Source: Stichopus chloronotus (taxonomy: Eukaryota; Echinodermata; Holothuroidea; Aspidochirotida; Stichopodidae). From it: a stretch of 64,000 nt of DNA. The stretch lies in NCBI GenBank assembly GCA_021234535.1, contig CM037838.1, forward strand, positions 21,769,009-21,833,008. Direction: 5' to 3'. The position numbers were made by a program, and so were the translations under genes. The notes below the pieces were generated by a model, which was given only the letters and a program-made list of their open reading frames with translations, had not been told where the DNA came from and searched no databases. Positions 18,274 to 32,000 of the stretch are shown here, in pieces; the first letter of the stretch is position 1; the number at the start of each line of letters is the position of its first letter.

Positions 18274-21056
18274 TTAATCATATGACCATATGGGTTTTCC
18301 GATCACTCTAACTGAGAAGATTGTAAATGTAACAAGCGATGGCTCTTAACATTTATTGTTAGACCACATGTTAAAATGACACACTGTGCCAGGGATTGAA
18401 AAGGACAATTTTGCGGCAGTTAGGAGTATCCGAACCCTTTTTTTCCCCTTTCACCAATTTCAAACAGCTTAACGTTCGATTATAGATTAATGACTTTCTT
18501 ATTTAAACTATATTGAATGTGGATCAGCATTAAACTCATCTGCTCGAACGCAGCATCTTTGAAAACTTTGTCATCTATCTGGAGGTAAAGCTCCAGTAAA
18601 AACATCCTTTTTGTACATTATTTTCGTCGTACACTGAAAACAGCACCTTGCTTGACCTTTACCCGACACACCCTTTAAACAGCTAAACGTCGTACGTCAA
18701 AAAGTCGACGCTTTAATGCAAATGCGGGATCAAGAACAAACGAAAATACTTAACACTTTTTTTTTTCTATTGTCATAGATAATTTTAACACACTTTCCTA
18801 TTTATCCTTGAAACGCATGTACCATGCAGCAATCGGCCCCACCAAAATCTCACAAAAGTTACTTTCAAATATACTGGACTTAAAGAAACAAGCAAACAAA
18901 CAATCAGCAAGCAAACATACAAAGAAACCAAAAAACAGCCAAAATATGTCACGTCATCATTTCGTCATTTCATCGGTTTTTATTGTGTCATCTTTTTTTT
19001 CTTCATGTCATCATAACGAAAGATGAATTAAATGAAATTTTCGATTTTAATATTAAACTGGCACGAAATTCTATTTATGAAATCAGTCCCATCACGTGAC
19101 GTTATCGATGTGGAGTTTCATCCATAAAGTTCTATCAATTAGTTCTAATGCAAGTCTTACATGAACATCCGGTTACCCCACCCACCCCACCAAATCCCTT
19201 ATAAAATAAGAAAAGTATGAGGAAACTTTTTTACTTCTATTACCTTTCAAGAGGAGTTTTTTTCATCTAAGGGAAGAGTGACGTATCTTTAATAGTTTGC
19301 TTTTACCTTTCATCTAGTAATCAGTCTGGTTACTTGATAAAAATAGGCATTTTAACTTCGGTATTATGTTCAAATTTACTCAAAAAGAAGAAAAACTTGA
19401 GATAGTTTTTTTTAAAAAAAAAAAATGAAAATCAAGAGATACAGGGAATCACCTCTCGAATTAATTTGTGTTGTTAATCGTTGCATTAGGTGTCTTTAAT
19501 TGATGTTCATTAACAAATAATGATTGTTAAATGACGGCATTTTGTTACTCCTAACAGATTTCATTAGCACAGTTATATCATACATTAAAGAGTAAAGCAC
19601 CGTGAACGCTAACAGAGTTTCAATTTTTTTTTTACTTTTATTCTATAATCATCATAGCCATTAAATAAACAAAATTTTTGCCTCATTACAACAGATCAGC
19701 CATTTGCAAATGTGGATTTCGGAATTCTGATTAGCAGACACTTGAATATTTTTTTTCTTTCGAAATTTGTCTGTGTTAATTTTAGCTACCAATATTAGTT
19801 TAAAAAGAAATAATCCTTAGACCTTGGAAAACGTTTAGCAGACGTTTAGGAGATTACCCTAAAACTTATGAAACTACATCGACACTCAGGGCGGAGAATT
19901 AGGTTATAAGTAATAAGTAATAACCATTTATATCTTGTCACGTCTTAGACTCCCCTAATGCGAAGCACCGCATCCTTAAAAAGATTCAAGAGATGAGGAC
20001 AGATGTTGATATTAAATCAAATACATGCACGGTGAAACCCTGGGAGGAATGTGTTATTTTTTAGAGATTCTGATGTAGCATGGATGTATAAAACTTCGCG
20101 CATGTAACATAGAATTTCTAGCCGTTGGAAATTCAAAATCCCTAAGAATTATATATCTTGCTTTCGCAAATCTAAAAACCAATTTTATTAGTAATTTGAT
20201 CCAATATGCTATGGATTGTACCTCGAAATCTGTTATTATAACCAACATTTACCTGGGTTAACAATGAGATGTAAACCTGCCAAGTTTCGCGCACCTCACT
20301 AACGTTAGCATGACAATCAATACATGAAGAGTGTCCTTTTAAACAAATCCTGTACTTAAACCTACAGCACAAACCTGTGAACAAGCTAGCAACAAAAATG
20401 GTCAGGGAAACTTCCATTGAAGGAAAAAAAACATGATTTGAAAATTTGTAACATCAGACGGAAACTGCGAATAGGATGCTCTAGGCCTAGCCTACCTCTC
20501 CTATGCAAATGTAGTACCATAAAGTTGACTAACCAGGCAAGGGCGAGTAAATAAACAGTGTCTCAGCTTTCTTTTCAGTCATTTCAAGGCATTGTAGTCA
20601 AAACTTTGTCTAGCTACTTAGGTCATCGAATGTTAGGGCTTATTTTTTAGGGGTGCGCGAAGTATGGCAGTGCGCGAAGTTTAGTGTATGTACTATACAT
20701 GTGTAAATCCAAGCAATTCCTTGAAAGGCGAGTCAGCGCGCAGTTTGTAAACCAAATTCACAAAATAACCAACCATTACTTGTGGAAACTTAACAGGCGT
20801 TGTGTTGACATGTACTAACGCAATTTTAACGAATAACATTATCAGTTTCTTAGCTGGTCAGATAATGTTGACCACATTGTGTCAAGAATTATATTCTGGG
20901 TTGCAGCGTTTAAAGAAGCTGACGTCATTTCATGCTGATAACGCAATACTATCACTATTTTATCATTCAGTTACTACCATATTTTTTTCACCTACTGCAC
21001 TGTTTGTTGGGGTGGGAGCCTTGCTGAACAGGATAAGAAAACAATAAAAAGAATTA
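18274..21056. other. no gene recognised
   Basis: AT-rich sequence without coding signal, RNA gene or clear repeat on either strand. Confidence 0.4.
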
Positions 21057-21237
21057 TTAATAAATCTTCATACATGTTTGGGGTGGAACAGCAGACACTG
21101 GATTCATTCTTCCACTATTCCCTTCAACATAAGCCTCGTAGTGTGAAGAATGTTCCACACAGTGCCTTACATGATTACGGAGGTCGAGAGGTGCGGTAGG
21201 AGGGAGGAACCGAAATGCTCGTATACCATCGATTCTT
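21057..21237 (-). CDS. possible terminal coding exon, unknown product
   Basis: The - strand shows a strong acceptor (T-rich tract, then gggacag at 21238-21244) followed by an open frame of about 60 residues to a TAA at 21057-21059. Phase would be 2. The peptide is of mixed composition (IRAFRFLPPTAPLDL, EAYVEGNSGRMNPVSAVPP) and does not look like random AT-rich translation. No family is recognised and no upstream exon with a matching phase was found, so this is tentative. Confidence 0.22.
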
Positions 21238-21799
21238 CTGTCCCGTTTGTCAAAAACAAAAAAAAAAATGAAAGGGACATTCCAAAAGGAATGAATGTGT
21301 ACTTCAAGAAATAACCATCTCATCTTTAACATTTTATGCCATCCTCTTAATAAATGTCGCGATTCTAACAAACTACTAAATAAATCAAGCCTTCCTTTTT
21401 TTTCCGTTGATGATGACTGAGGCCTACTTCTACTGTACTTCTGACGGTAATAGAACTAAATTGGTCTCTAAAATCTTGATATGGCATGGTCTACCTAGTA
21501 GTATCTATGGAAAAAAAAAACTAGTTGCAGGGTTCCCATACAGAGTACCCTAGTTAGGAACCTACCATAGCTGGATGCTGGTACACCCTCCTTTATTTTA
21601 TAACTGTTTTCTCTGTACCAATGGGAATTTGTTGGTTGGGAGAGTCACATTAGAAAAGCGCTATCTGTTGCCTTTTGTCACTTCTTGACTAATGTTTCAA
21701 TGTTTGGCCACGACCATTTGTTAAGAGGATGTCACAAAATGTTAACGATGAGAACGTTTACTTCTTGAAGTACCTCCTCACTACTTTTGGATTTTTCCC

Positions 21800-22233
21800 T
21801 TTCACATGTTTTCGGAAAACGGGACAAGGAAATCAATGGATTACAAGAATGTCGATTACTCCATCCCACCGCTCCTATCGGCTTCCGTACATGATACCCT
21901 TCTTGGGCCTTTTATGGGTCGAAGTGTTAGGGTGAGACCCCCCACAGCCGATACAAATAGATATACAAGCATACTTTTATTCCTACGGCAGTCACACTGT
22001 TTAATAGCAACTACACAGGATAGTGCTCTATTTTTCACGTTCAATATTTTCTATCCGTATTCTACTGCTTTATCGTCTTACCGTTTTCAGTCTTTCACTC
22101 GTGTACAACGCATCCTTCTTTTCATCCTCAAATTGTATTTTCAACGTAATTTTATATCTCATTCATTTTACCTTTTGCGAGCTGTAATTGCCTTTCATTA
22201 TGTGCGTAATAAAGTACATTTGAATTTGAATTA
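21800..22233 (+). mobile_element. possible non-LTR retrotransposon 3' end
   Basis: The segment ends in an AATAAA-containing tail followed by a short tttgaa-type repeat (22207-22233), the way many CR1/L2/RTE-type LINE ends look in marine invertebrates. No coding domain was recognised upstream, so this rests on the tail only. Confidence 0.2.
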
Positions 22234-22239
22234 ACACGA

Positions 22240-25200
22240 AATTGGGGATAGCCAACCTTAACTATTTTGTGTTGTGAATGTTCAATGATCAGTGACATCT
22301 GCACGACCCGTTACGCTCCCTCGATCCCTGTTCTCGGCAGGAGAGACCCAATTAGCTCTGGTTAGTTTGCTTTACATGAGGGGCCCCCAAGGCCAATCAA
22401 AGGAGAAACTGAAATAGGGACTTTAGCCATTTCTGCACATCATGCGCTCGTCACGTTCATAGAAATCGAAGTGAGAAAGTAGTCGACAAATGACGACAGG
22501 AAAAAGGTAAGAGCGGCTTCCGCTTTGCAACAGAAGGCCTGACACAAATGTGAGCCATGCATACCTATAGCGCAACCGACCTTCCACTTCGAAATAGAAT
22601 TTAGGTTGCAATATGATCGATCTCTTTGATTTGTTTCTTTTATCAATTTTTCTTAAAATAACGGCTAGTGTGAAAATAACCGTCTCGTTACACCACAATT
22701 TTCGTAATTTTTGCATGCACAATGAGGCGCATTATTATAATTCAAAGTGAATTAGGGCGGCATCTGAATGTTTGGGGTAACACCTCATCCATCGATTCCT
22801 TTGCGAATAGCTAAATGTATAGCTAGTTTCGGTCCCGGGGTCGCGCATTACGTCATTCGCATTATAACATGTACTTCCATATTACGGAAATTGTCACCGG
22901 TTGCAGACGTTTTCAGAGATATCTGTATTTATGAAATATCGGTTGTGAACCAAAAACAAAAGAGGGTTAGTTCGTCTCTTCTCTGTCTGTATAAACAATT
23001 TTTGTGTCGAATCTTTCACACGTGTCATGTCATCCATACCCCACCGTCTATATTATGCATGGGTTGAGGAAGAGGTACTATGGTAACGGAAGTCGAGTAA
23101 ATGATACTTCAATTGTACTTTAAGCCGCCAGTAAATTTAAAAACGAAGGACGCCATAGCAAAGTAAATTGAACTACTGGATAATACATTGAACTAATTGT
23201 GTGCTCGCATATTAAATGTGTTCGTTTTCATATTCATAATATTGAAGAAAAAAAGCGCTCTAACAATGACGTATTCATTTTAAAATATTCACTGATGTCA
23301 CCAAGCTGTTATTTCTATGTCGGCGTGCAATAAGAAAAAATAGCTGTTGTATAATGTCCCAGTGGTAGTTTGGCAGGGGAACTACCTATGCTTGAAACGC
23401 ATTTCAATTGGATTTAATTCTTTAAGTCAGGTGTGACTTTTGCTGACAGCTTAGAAGAGATTGTTTACATCGGGTCAGGTCCTTGTACATACTTCTTGCC
23501 TACGAGGTGATTTGTTTGTGTCGCGTTATTATTTCCCTTCTGAAAGGTGAAAAAAAATACTTCATTTTTTATGTGACATTGATTCATGATGAAATTTCTA
23601 AGAACAAGTTCCCTGCAGTGACTGGTTTGACCAAGTGGTTCTTGTAAGTTGTTACTTCTGTTCAGCAGTTTTGTTCACATCAAGCAGGATAGAGCAAGTC
23701 AGTCTCACTTGTGAAAATTGGAACTTAAAGCAAGAAAAGGAGAGAATGATAAATATTCGTGGCCTGGTCAGAATCCTATCGGGAAAGGGGTGGCGGATAA
23801 AGACGGGGCTGTCCCATCGGCATATATGACATAATTTTAGAATGATTTCACTCAAAATCTTCTAGAATCTAAGTAGAATCTAAATAAGAAATACAGACAT
23901 TTTCTGGCGAATGTTTTTGCGAGAACAATTATGTATTCCTTTTATCTTCCTTTATTTTATTTTCTGTAAATTTGCAGACAATTTTTTTTTACAGTGTAGT
24001 AGCACTTTGGTTGCAGGGGTAGCCTGCTTGGGGATCCTGCAAATATTCAATGAGGGGAAACACAGGGAACACATATACAATGAGACGCCGGTGTACGATG
24101 CATGTATTTAATTGAAGCATTGGCGCAATTGTTTGGACACCATGTTATCCCACTTTACTAGTTGGAAAGCTTTTCTGCTTTAGGGAAATTTGACGAAATT
24201 GCTCAATTAATAAAATTTTATTGTAAAAAGCCGACAACCCCGATTAGCCACAAAAAATTATGAAAATTGTGTAGGAAAAGTATGTTACTGACGCTTGATC
24301 ATACTAGGCTGCGATGTGTGTAATACTTAGCCTATATAGCAACTTTATTGTAAACAATTGAAGTGAAATAGTTTCATGCAATGCAATTCAATGTAAGTTT
24401 GTGATTTTACCATCATGTTTTTTCTTTAACTTTTTTTTTTCGCTTTCGAGCGTTTAAAGTTCCCAACCGGCTTAGCGCAGAAAATCCAGGCAAAACAGTT
24501 GCACGTTGAGGAAAGTGAAAGAAAAACAGGCGGAATTTGACTTTTAGAGTGTATATAACTTTGACACTACACTACATGGAAGCAGAAATCTTCGCAAAGA
24601 TGTGAAAACTGAACTAAAAGCGATTATCCTACACACACAAAAAAGAATGATCATGATTATTACTCTTGAACACCGGGAAGAACACCCATATTTTTGATAA
24701 AAATCACTATTTCTCGAATTAATTTTTTTTCTTCTGAAGTTATACATCTGGAGAGCAGATGTACGTATGCTGTTACAATGATTTAGAACATCAGAAAATG
24801 ATATAATGAACCGAAGAATTCAAACGTCGGTGCAGGATGACTCGCTGGCCACTTAACATTAATCAGTGTAAGTCATGTTGTTTTAGTTCATGTCGTCCAT
24901 GGGGACAACATTCCAACAATACAAAACATGAAATGGTATGCTACACATCCCTGAATAAGACGAATTATTCGCAGTATACAGAGACATAAAATAAATATAA
25001 TAAGAAGTAAAACTTGCAAGCTACCATCAATTATGATGGTTAAAATCATTAACGTTTTGAATGTTACGGTGTAACGTACTTCGAGATAATTTGCTCGGTT
25101 ACAAAATTAAAATCAAGAAATTAAGCAGACAGACATATAGAGGGTGATGAATGGTTACATCTGCCAAATGATGTAGGGTTACTGATAATGGTCGATAAAC

Positions 25201-25310
25201 AACGTAAAAACAAAAATGATAAAAAACAAAAAAGCAAAACAAACATGCATAAAATAAACAGGAGGAAAACAAATGGGACAAAGGAACTATGTATATAGTT
25301 GAACACTCAC
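22240..25310. other. no gene recognised
   Basis: No exon, RNA gene or structured repeat could be supported on either strand. Confidence 0.4.
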
Positions 25311-25440
25311 CAGCATGAATTTCTTTACGATTTTTCCTCTGTTTCCTTTCTCTGTCACCTGTCAGTGCTTGCTTCACGTGCAAAATGGAGAAAGAAAACT
25401 CCAAGAAATATTTTTGAGCGATCCTGTGCTTCCTGCTTTT
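25311..25440 (-). other. candidate first (5' UTR) exon
   Basis: The - strand ends in an excellent donor (attcatgctg|gtgagtg, junction at 25311/25310) preceded by purine-rich, UTR-like sequence. A palindromic CRE lies about 35-45 bp upstream of the assumed transcript start. On the same strand the next good acceptor in front of a coding exon that I can see is at 17939, so it could be the leader exon of the secreted peptide gene. The upstream limit is a guess. A coding reading (ALTGDRERKQRKNRKEIHA) is also possible. Confidence 0.3.
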
Positions 25441-25474
25441 CAACTTCAAACACAAAGCATAAACCGGCTCACTG

Positions 25475-25482
25475 TGACGTCA
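25475..25482 (-). promoter_or_regulatory. full palindromic CRE (TGACGTCA)
   Basis: Perfect 8-bp CREB/ATF site within gtgacgtcac, upstream on the - strand of the strong donor at 25311. Such a site is common in promoters of peptide-hormone genes. Confidence 0.4.
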
Positions 25483-25489
25483 CAATTTT

Positions 25490-27719
25490 TCAAGATATTA
25501 TTATCGTGTGTGTATGCTGTGACTGTGTGTGTCTCAACCTGTCAGAGTAGATAGCGTTAAGTGATCAATTGTAACCAACAGATGCAACATTTATAGTTCG
25601 GAGAAGGAAAATACTGCTGATAGATGTTCCGCTTAAGTTTCTTGGAGTCAGAAAGAAAGAGCGAAAAAAATAAATAACGTTTAGAAAAAGGAAACAAGAG
25701 AAAGGGGCGGTGGTAATCAGGTCAAGTGTGAACGGTACAAGTGAAGTGTTAAAGAAACAGTAAACAATGGATATATATAGGATCTTATTCAAAGATAATT
25801 AAGAGGGGAGTTGCTGAGATTATTAATGGGACGATTTTCCCAGAACTTGATTTATCAGATAATCCCGTTTACGTAGCTAAAATAAAAGAAATTTCCTCAT
25901 ACGTTCGTTTTTAATTTTGCTTCATGGATTCATTTATCACTTATAGCTCACCTTATATATTGTAAAATGCAGGGAGTATAAACATGACGGAGGATGAAAT
26001 ATGGTATACTACAGGACATACCATCTGTTTCGATCAAACAACGGCGAAGTTGTCGAACTGAAAGTAGACATTAATTACAAGTCCGAGGTGACAAGAAAAC
26101 AAGTTTTGCAAATATCTGGAAGAAAGTTAGGCTCACTTGATCATATTTATCCGTTAAATTATAATTGAGAATGCGTCGAATGTTAATCAATACAAAGGAA
26201 CATCTAACCAATTGACCCACTTTTTCGGTAAAAACAAAATCTAGCCAGGCCGCAAATTAAATATTTACTTAAGATTGAGGTATTGGTTAAAAAGAGCAGG
26301 GTTTATCGTGAACTCTCTGACGAGGTCACGAAATCAACCGGGGTACATACAGTCCTGCAAAATAGGTCGAGTAGGACCAAATGATGTACTAAGTTTAACG
26401 AGCTGCTTTCAAAAAACAAAAGAAAAAAAAAAAAGCGAATCCTTCCACTCTTCGAGGCTTCTATACATACGACTGGAGAACTTGTTTGTTACACGTAAGA
26501 AAGTGTGTAATTCACCTCAAGTGCGGTCTTGTATGTGGTTCAATAAAAAGTTCTTTTCATGATTTCATTGCGTATCAATTTGGCATACTGGAGGTCACTG
26601 TCTATGCGCAGATGGTGTGTTATCGATGCGCGCACGACACCAGCCTTAGATACAATGGCTGCACCTAAGGCTGCACTATGGAAGTTTGGTCGTCGCAGCC
26701 GAGAGGCGGCAAGGACGCCGGTAAAGAACCTCTATACGGCGATGAGACTACGCTATACAAAGGCTTTCATTATTGGCAACTTGAACGTATAAAACGATCA
26801 TGTCCGAAAACTGTCTAATTTTTTTTCTACGAATGTCCAACAACGAGACCTTAGACCGCCTCAGTTCGCTGATCTCTGCATTAACTAGATTTGCGAATCG
26901 GCGCATTTTAAAACTAATTTGACCAGTGTCGAGTGAGGCCACCACTGACTTACTTACTTCACTGGACTAGTTGAAAATTCACGACCACATCATGGGAGCC
27001 ATAGAGTCTTCGCACTAACGTTCATAAAGGCGCACAGCGCGATTTGTAATAGCCGCCCCTGTTATTCGTACAGTGCAATGTACACTGTACTGGCCCCATG
27101 AAACTGAAATTAATTTTGTGTTCGACGGGCGCGTTATAGAAAACCGTCTGGTCTACCCATACTCTGTGTGCATGTGTCGGTGGGGTGGTCTCTATAAGCA
27201 ATCGTGCACAGACTCTTTGACTCTCCCCATGTGGCGCGGGTTGCAGCTTCACCTCCCAGTACAGCCTTACCAGTCCAGTTAATTAGATTGGTAAAAGCCA
27301 CCGGAAGTATGGTTTCGGCCATTTTGCTTCACCCAATATGATACGCCACAAGAGTCTCAAAACGAATCGGCAGTGGCGTAGGTGATATTTCATTCTCACT
27401 ACATCATTCTACATTGCTAAAAGTTCATTTTACATTGCGACAAGTTCATTTTTACAAAGCACTACTTCCTTTTATAGGCCTATTTCAAACTGTAGACCCC
27501 GTGCATTGACGTCAAACGAGCCACAGGTTAAACAAGCCTCCTTGGTTAGACTACAGGAATTTTTCAAGAACATCTTAAGGGGCAGTTTGAGGCTATTGTT
27601 GAAATTCAGTCAATTTCTTAAAATCTGTCAAGTCTCCTTCACAATAGCATATGACGTTGGATACTAACTCCTTGTACATCCCCCCAAGGGGGGGGGGGGG
27701 TTGCGTAAAGAACACTCTC
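25490..27719. other. no gene recognised
   Basis: A small + strand open frame near 26655-26792 (starting MAAPKAALWK) and poly-G at 27687-27700 are the only items of note; neither supports a gene call. Confidence 0.35.
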
Positions 27720-28200
27720 ACAATCTTTCAGCATTATTCAAGGCTCTCCTTGGGACATTGGCACATGCATTTTGGAAGTTTTTCAAGTATTTGCCTGCAA
27801 TGACGCCTAAGTGACATTTGACAATGACTTCCTGATACTGAAAGTTAAGCTTATGTCCAAGAATCATTGTGTCCAACTTAAGAAAAAAAAAAGAGATCTC
27901 CAAACATGAGCGTTTGGGAGTTTTTATACCAATTTTTAGGTTATTTGACCTTTTGATCTCTAAAGACAGAAATGACCTTGGATCCCTAATTCTTACTTTA
28001 TCATGAAAGATGGGTTACCTGAAGAACGTTGTACGCAGCTTTCAACATCATGTAAGGTTGTTCCAATAGGAGGGGAGTCATTTTGAAGTTTATCATATAT
28101 TGGCCTACAATGACCCCTAAATGACCTACGACCTTGACTTCCTGGAGATACAATTTGGCCTTACATCCAAAGATTATTGAGTGCAATTTGAAATAGATAA
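27720..28200. repeat. two diverged copies of a ~200-bp repeat
   Basis: 27725-27905 and 28025-28200 share the same order of motifs: ctttca-cat, gaagttt-tca, tgcctgcaatgacgcctaa versus ggcctacaatgacccctaa, tgac-t-ctgacttcctg, and tccaa-attgtgtcca. They look like head-to-tail copies of an old repeat, too diverged to delimit exactly. Confidence 0.45.
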
Positions 28201-28854
28201 ACACTGCTTTCAGCCAATTTGTACAAAAACGAGCTTTCGAGAGCTCTTAAGCAATTGCGGATAGACATGACAGATAGCCAAGTAGCGTAACAGAAGCGGA
28301 TCTCAATAACTCAAACAGCAGTAAGCTGATTCGTGCTAAATAGAGAAGATAAACGAGGGAGTAAGGTTAATAGACTTGTCAAAAATGGTCACGGAACTGG
28401 TTGTAAATCCGTATTATATTTCATGGGATGACGTCATTCTTTACACCACATAGGCTATATCCTTTAATTGATCTACTTTTCATCTTTCTATACCATTCTC
28501 ATTGTTATGAATTCAGCAAGTAACTTAACAAGTAATAAGTAACGAGTTTCACACGATGCACTTATCGCATAGAGGTCAATTAAAAGTACATTTTACTCGC
28601 AGACTACTGGCATCCACTCTCAAGTGTCGATTCCTTTTACGAGAAAAGTCGCATTTTAACGTAACGTCATGTCCCAAATTGCGACGAGGAAGGGTTGCAT
28701 TTAATTACGCCATGACCCTTCACATAATGGCATGTTCCGTAATATAACGCCATGAACGTCGTAATTCGTTGCAGTAAGTCGAGTTGCGTTATGGGAAATC
28801 ATGTTGCGTTAAGTACTGTCCTTACAAGAGGAGACCCTGAATCTATGCATGCTT

Positions 28855-29070
28855 CTAAATGAGCAATTCATCTCTCATTTGGTTAACTAAAGTCCTTTCG
28901 TTCTTCTCATCTTCTCCGACGATATTTGGCTCGACGGAGCGAATTCGCAAAAGTTTTCTCCTTAATTTGTTGTTCTTGTGGCCACCGAAACTTCTTTTTC
29001 TTCTCTTCCGTCTTTTCCCCGTATTCTTTGATTGATCTGTCTTTGCATTTTCGATGATTTCGCCATCGGA
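28855..29070 (-). CDS. unrecognised gene, terminal exon (basic run and acidic tail)
   Basis: The acceptor is strong: a T-rich tract at 29085-29106 then gcctttag. 72 codons in phase 0 including the stop. It opens SDGEIIENAK, has the furin- or NLS-like run GKRRKRRKRSFGGHKNNK, and ends NQMRDELLI-stop. No internal donor is visible. A shorter overlapping frame (34 codons from the ATG at 29066) is also open but does not fit the neighbouring exon phases. Confidence 0.48.
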   Translation of the reverse strand, partial: SDGEIIENAKTDQSKNTGKRRKRRKRSFGGHKNNKLRRKLLRIRSVEPNIVGEDEKNERTLVNQMRDELLI

Positions 29071-32000
29071 CTAAAGGCGATTATGGACAGGAAAAAAAAA
29101 AAGACAAAGAAGAAAACAAATGTGTCAAAAACCAAGAAAAGTTTAATATAAGATGACGGTAATATTAAAGATATGGAAATTTATGATAATGGCTCTTTAT
29201 TGAGTGCACGTGGAAAGATTGTTAATTCAGTAAAGGTGACAAATTAAAATGCATTAAACTTAGGAGGTAAATTTGGTGACAGTATTACGTTTTGTATCTG
29301 CGTTTCCGGTCGATCCTATTCTTGTGGAATTTACACAACGTCGAGTGGACCTGCAAACGCACATGCCTCCTGTGTTTAGTGTGCAGATATGAGCTTGAAT
29401 GTCTCTTGTGTCAGCATTCTAACAATGGCCGCCTCGATTTGATTTTGAAAGTGGGAAGAAGAGGGGGATTGTGGTTAGGACTTCTAGCCTCCTATCTTAA
29501 GGAGGAGTCTGAGGGGACCGAACCCAGATGGAAAATGTTGATAAATGTTTCAATATTTGGGGGAACTATGAAAATTTTCATGGTTTCTGTTTATGGTTGC
29601 TGTAAGAAAAGTGATTCGGTCTTGAAAGTGTAGGATACAATTAATATAGGTCAATTGCAATGGAAGGCATCTTCCATGACCTATATATTTCGTGGTTCCA
29701 TCACTTTTTAGTTTCAGCCCTCAGTAGTGTGTGTGTGTGTTTGTGGGTGGGGTTGTTACGTCCCCATTCAAAAAAAAAAGTGGGGACGCTAACAGAGTTG
29801 CCAATCTTACATAAAGAATGGACAAAATAGGTGTTATTCATTTTTTATATGGATCAGCCAGATAATTATGTCACAACCAATTGGAGATATTCGCGTTGGT
29901 GGGGGATAACCCCTGCCACCATCCCCCAAACCTTGCGCACGTCACGACCCACTGATTCGGGTTTGCTCTGTTTCAACATCTATGGTACAACTCTAGGAAG
30001 ATAGCCTCCACAGCCTATAATATGAGAGGAAAGGGGGAGGTAAATAAGTGAACTTATGGTGCAAAAATGGAGCTTAAATGATTATCGGTGGAAGCGTTTG
30101 TACTGCTAGATGCAGTTACCCATGTAATGTTTACCTGCCATATTGTCTTAAAATACGGTACATGAAAGTCACAATACCAAATTACCACTTCAAGTATGAC
30201 AGTTGAGAAATGAGTTGTGCTTTACCGTCGACCCAACGTCTAATATTCAAACATGCATACAATCACACCCGGGTACGTACGGTAGTAGGGACTTTTCGAT
30301 TTCAGACAAAGGGGACGGAACGGGCAGCGACAAAGTGGACAGCGCATCAGCAGAAGACAGCAGCTAGCCCACCGTGCTGTTGCTCTCCACGACAACGAAC
30401 TTAATACAAACTGTGGTCACATATGCATCACACGTGTAGCGTCGAGGTGCCCGTCCTCTCCCTTACCTTGGTGTGGGAAGGGCCAGACCCCTCCTTCCGG
30501 AATGGTCTGAGAGTCCACTGCGACGTCAGTCTCTGAAACACGTCCCCGAAAGTGGAGGAGCTGAAAGTCTTGATGTGAGATTGGGATGCCAGGCCTCGAA
30601 GGTTTCCGTCTTGAACCTCAGGACGTTGCTTGCGGGACCCCTAACCGAGAAATATTATGCAATTGAAAGCAAAATCAAGGATCTCTTGAGCACTCTAAAT
30701 TTGGCTGTTGTAAGGCCGTGCTTACACTTCATCACGTTGGTGCGATGTGCAACCTTTAAGGCCCAGACATACGAAAGTGCCATATGTATAGCATATAGCC
30801 ATATACAAATTGTTGTTTTTCTCTAATGAAATGAAAAAGTGACCGAAGAAAGGAATGAAAAGGGAACATCTGGAATCTTTCCTGTGATTCCGGTGAGAGA
30901 TTGAAAATAAGTGAGGAATTAAGTAGAATTGATAGTTGGTAAGTGGTTTTGAAGTGTTTATATAGTTTTAAATGAGCATACTGAGTAGTAGCGTGTAGGC
31001 GGTTTTTAAACCTTCTTTTTTTTATTGCCAAGCCGTAAAGAAACAAACAAGGCTGACAAAGTGAGGCTACCTCTAACCCTAACCTCACCTTATGACGTGA
31101 TATGAGGTATGATATACATGTTTCGAGATTGGAATGAACACCTTACAAAACAAAAAAACAAAAAAAAGGGATAGGGTGTAGGGTAATCAGAGCATCTGAT
31201 AAGTCATGCATATTCATAACCTATTAATAGATTTCAAACAAAATTCCTACCTTCAAACCAAGCTGGGGAGAAGCATAAACGACATACTCATGAATATTAT
31301 CCTGCTAGCGTCAACGTAAGAAACATTCAAAATTAAACTTTTTTTTCTCTCTCTCTCTCTCCTGACGGGCTTTCTAACCGAATTTGTCATTGGCTGATCA
31401 TTTTTTTCCACAAATATGTTAAATAGATATACTTCTGCTACTCCATCTGGAGACCAAAATTTCAAAAAGTTATGTAAGATCCTCCGTCAAGTTGCATATA
31501 TCAATAAACAGTGACGCCGTTCAGGTTTCAGTTTGCAACAAAAATGATTAATCGTTGAAACAAAGATACTGAATTCGGGATGAAAACAAACCGGTTAACC
31601 ACTTACACATTTATAATCAACAGAAATTTTGATACATATAAACATATGGAGTATTAACTAATAACAGCCTCTAATTTCATATCAAGGGGTTACTTACGTC
31701 AGCGTTGAAAGTATTTAATTGTAATGAATGAGGTTAATGGACAAAAAGCCGGTTTCGAAAGTATAATTGGGTTAAGCAGGAGTATAATTGGTTACGTAAC
31801 TAATCCACTCTCATTATTATTGTTATTTTGACCGTGTATTGTAAGCTCCTTAAATGTGTCATTTAATACTGATTTTTTTGTCTCCGAAGAAGGGGAGGGA
31901 CATAGCTAGGGTTGGCTGATAGTTCGTTCAGTAGGGCGTTTTTTTTTTATATCACCTAAACATTTTTCTCCTCCATTTTTGCTTTCCAATCCACCGTATC

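Noticed and set aside
26655..26792. Small + strand frame starting MAAPKAALWK
   Set aside because: Only 46 codons, no splice signals or recognised domain; could be chance in a GC-richer patch.
29759..29789. Hairpin cgtcccca ... tggggacg around an A-run
   Set aside because: An 8-bp stem with a short loop is expected by chance in a window this size and no terminator or element context supports it.
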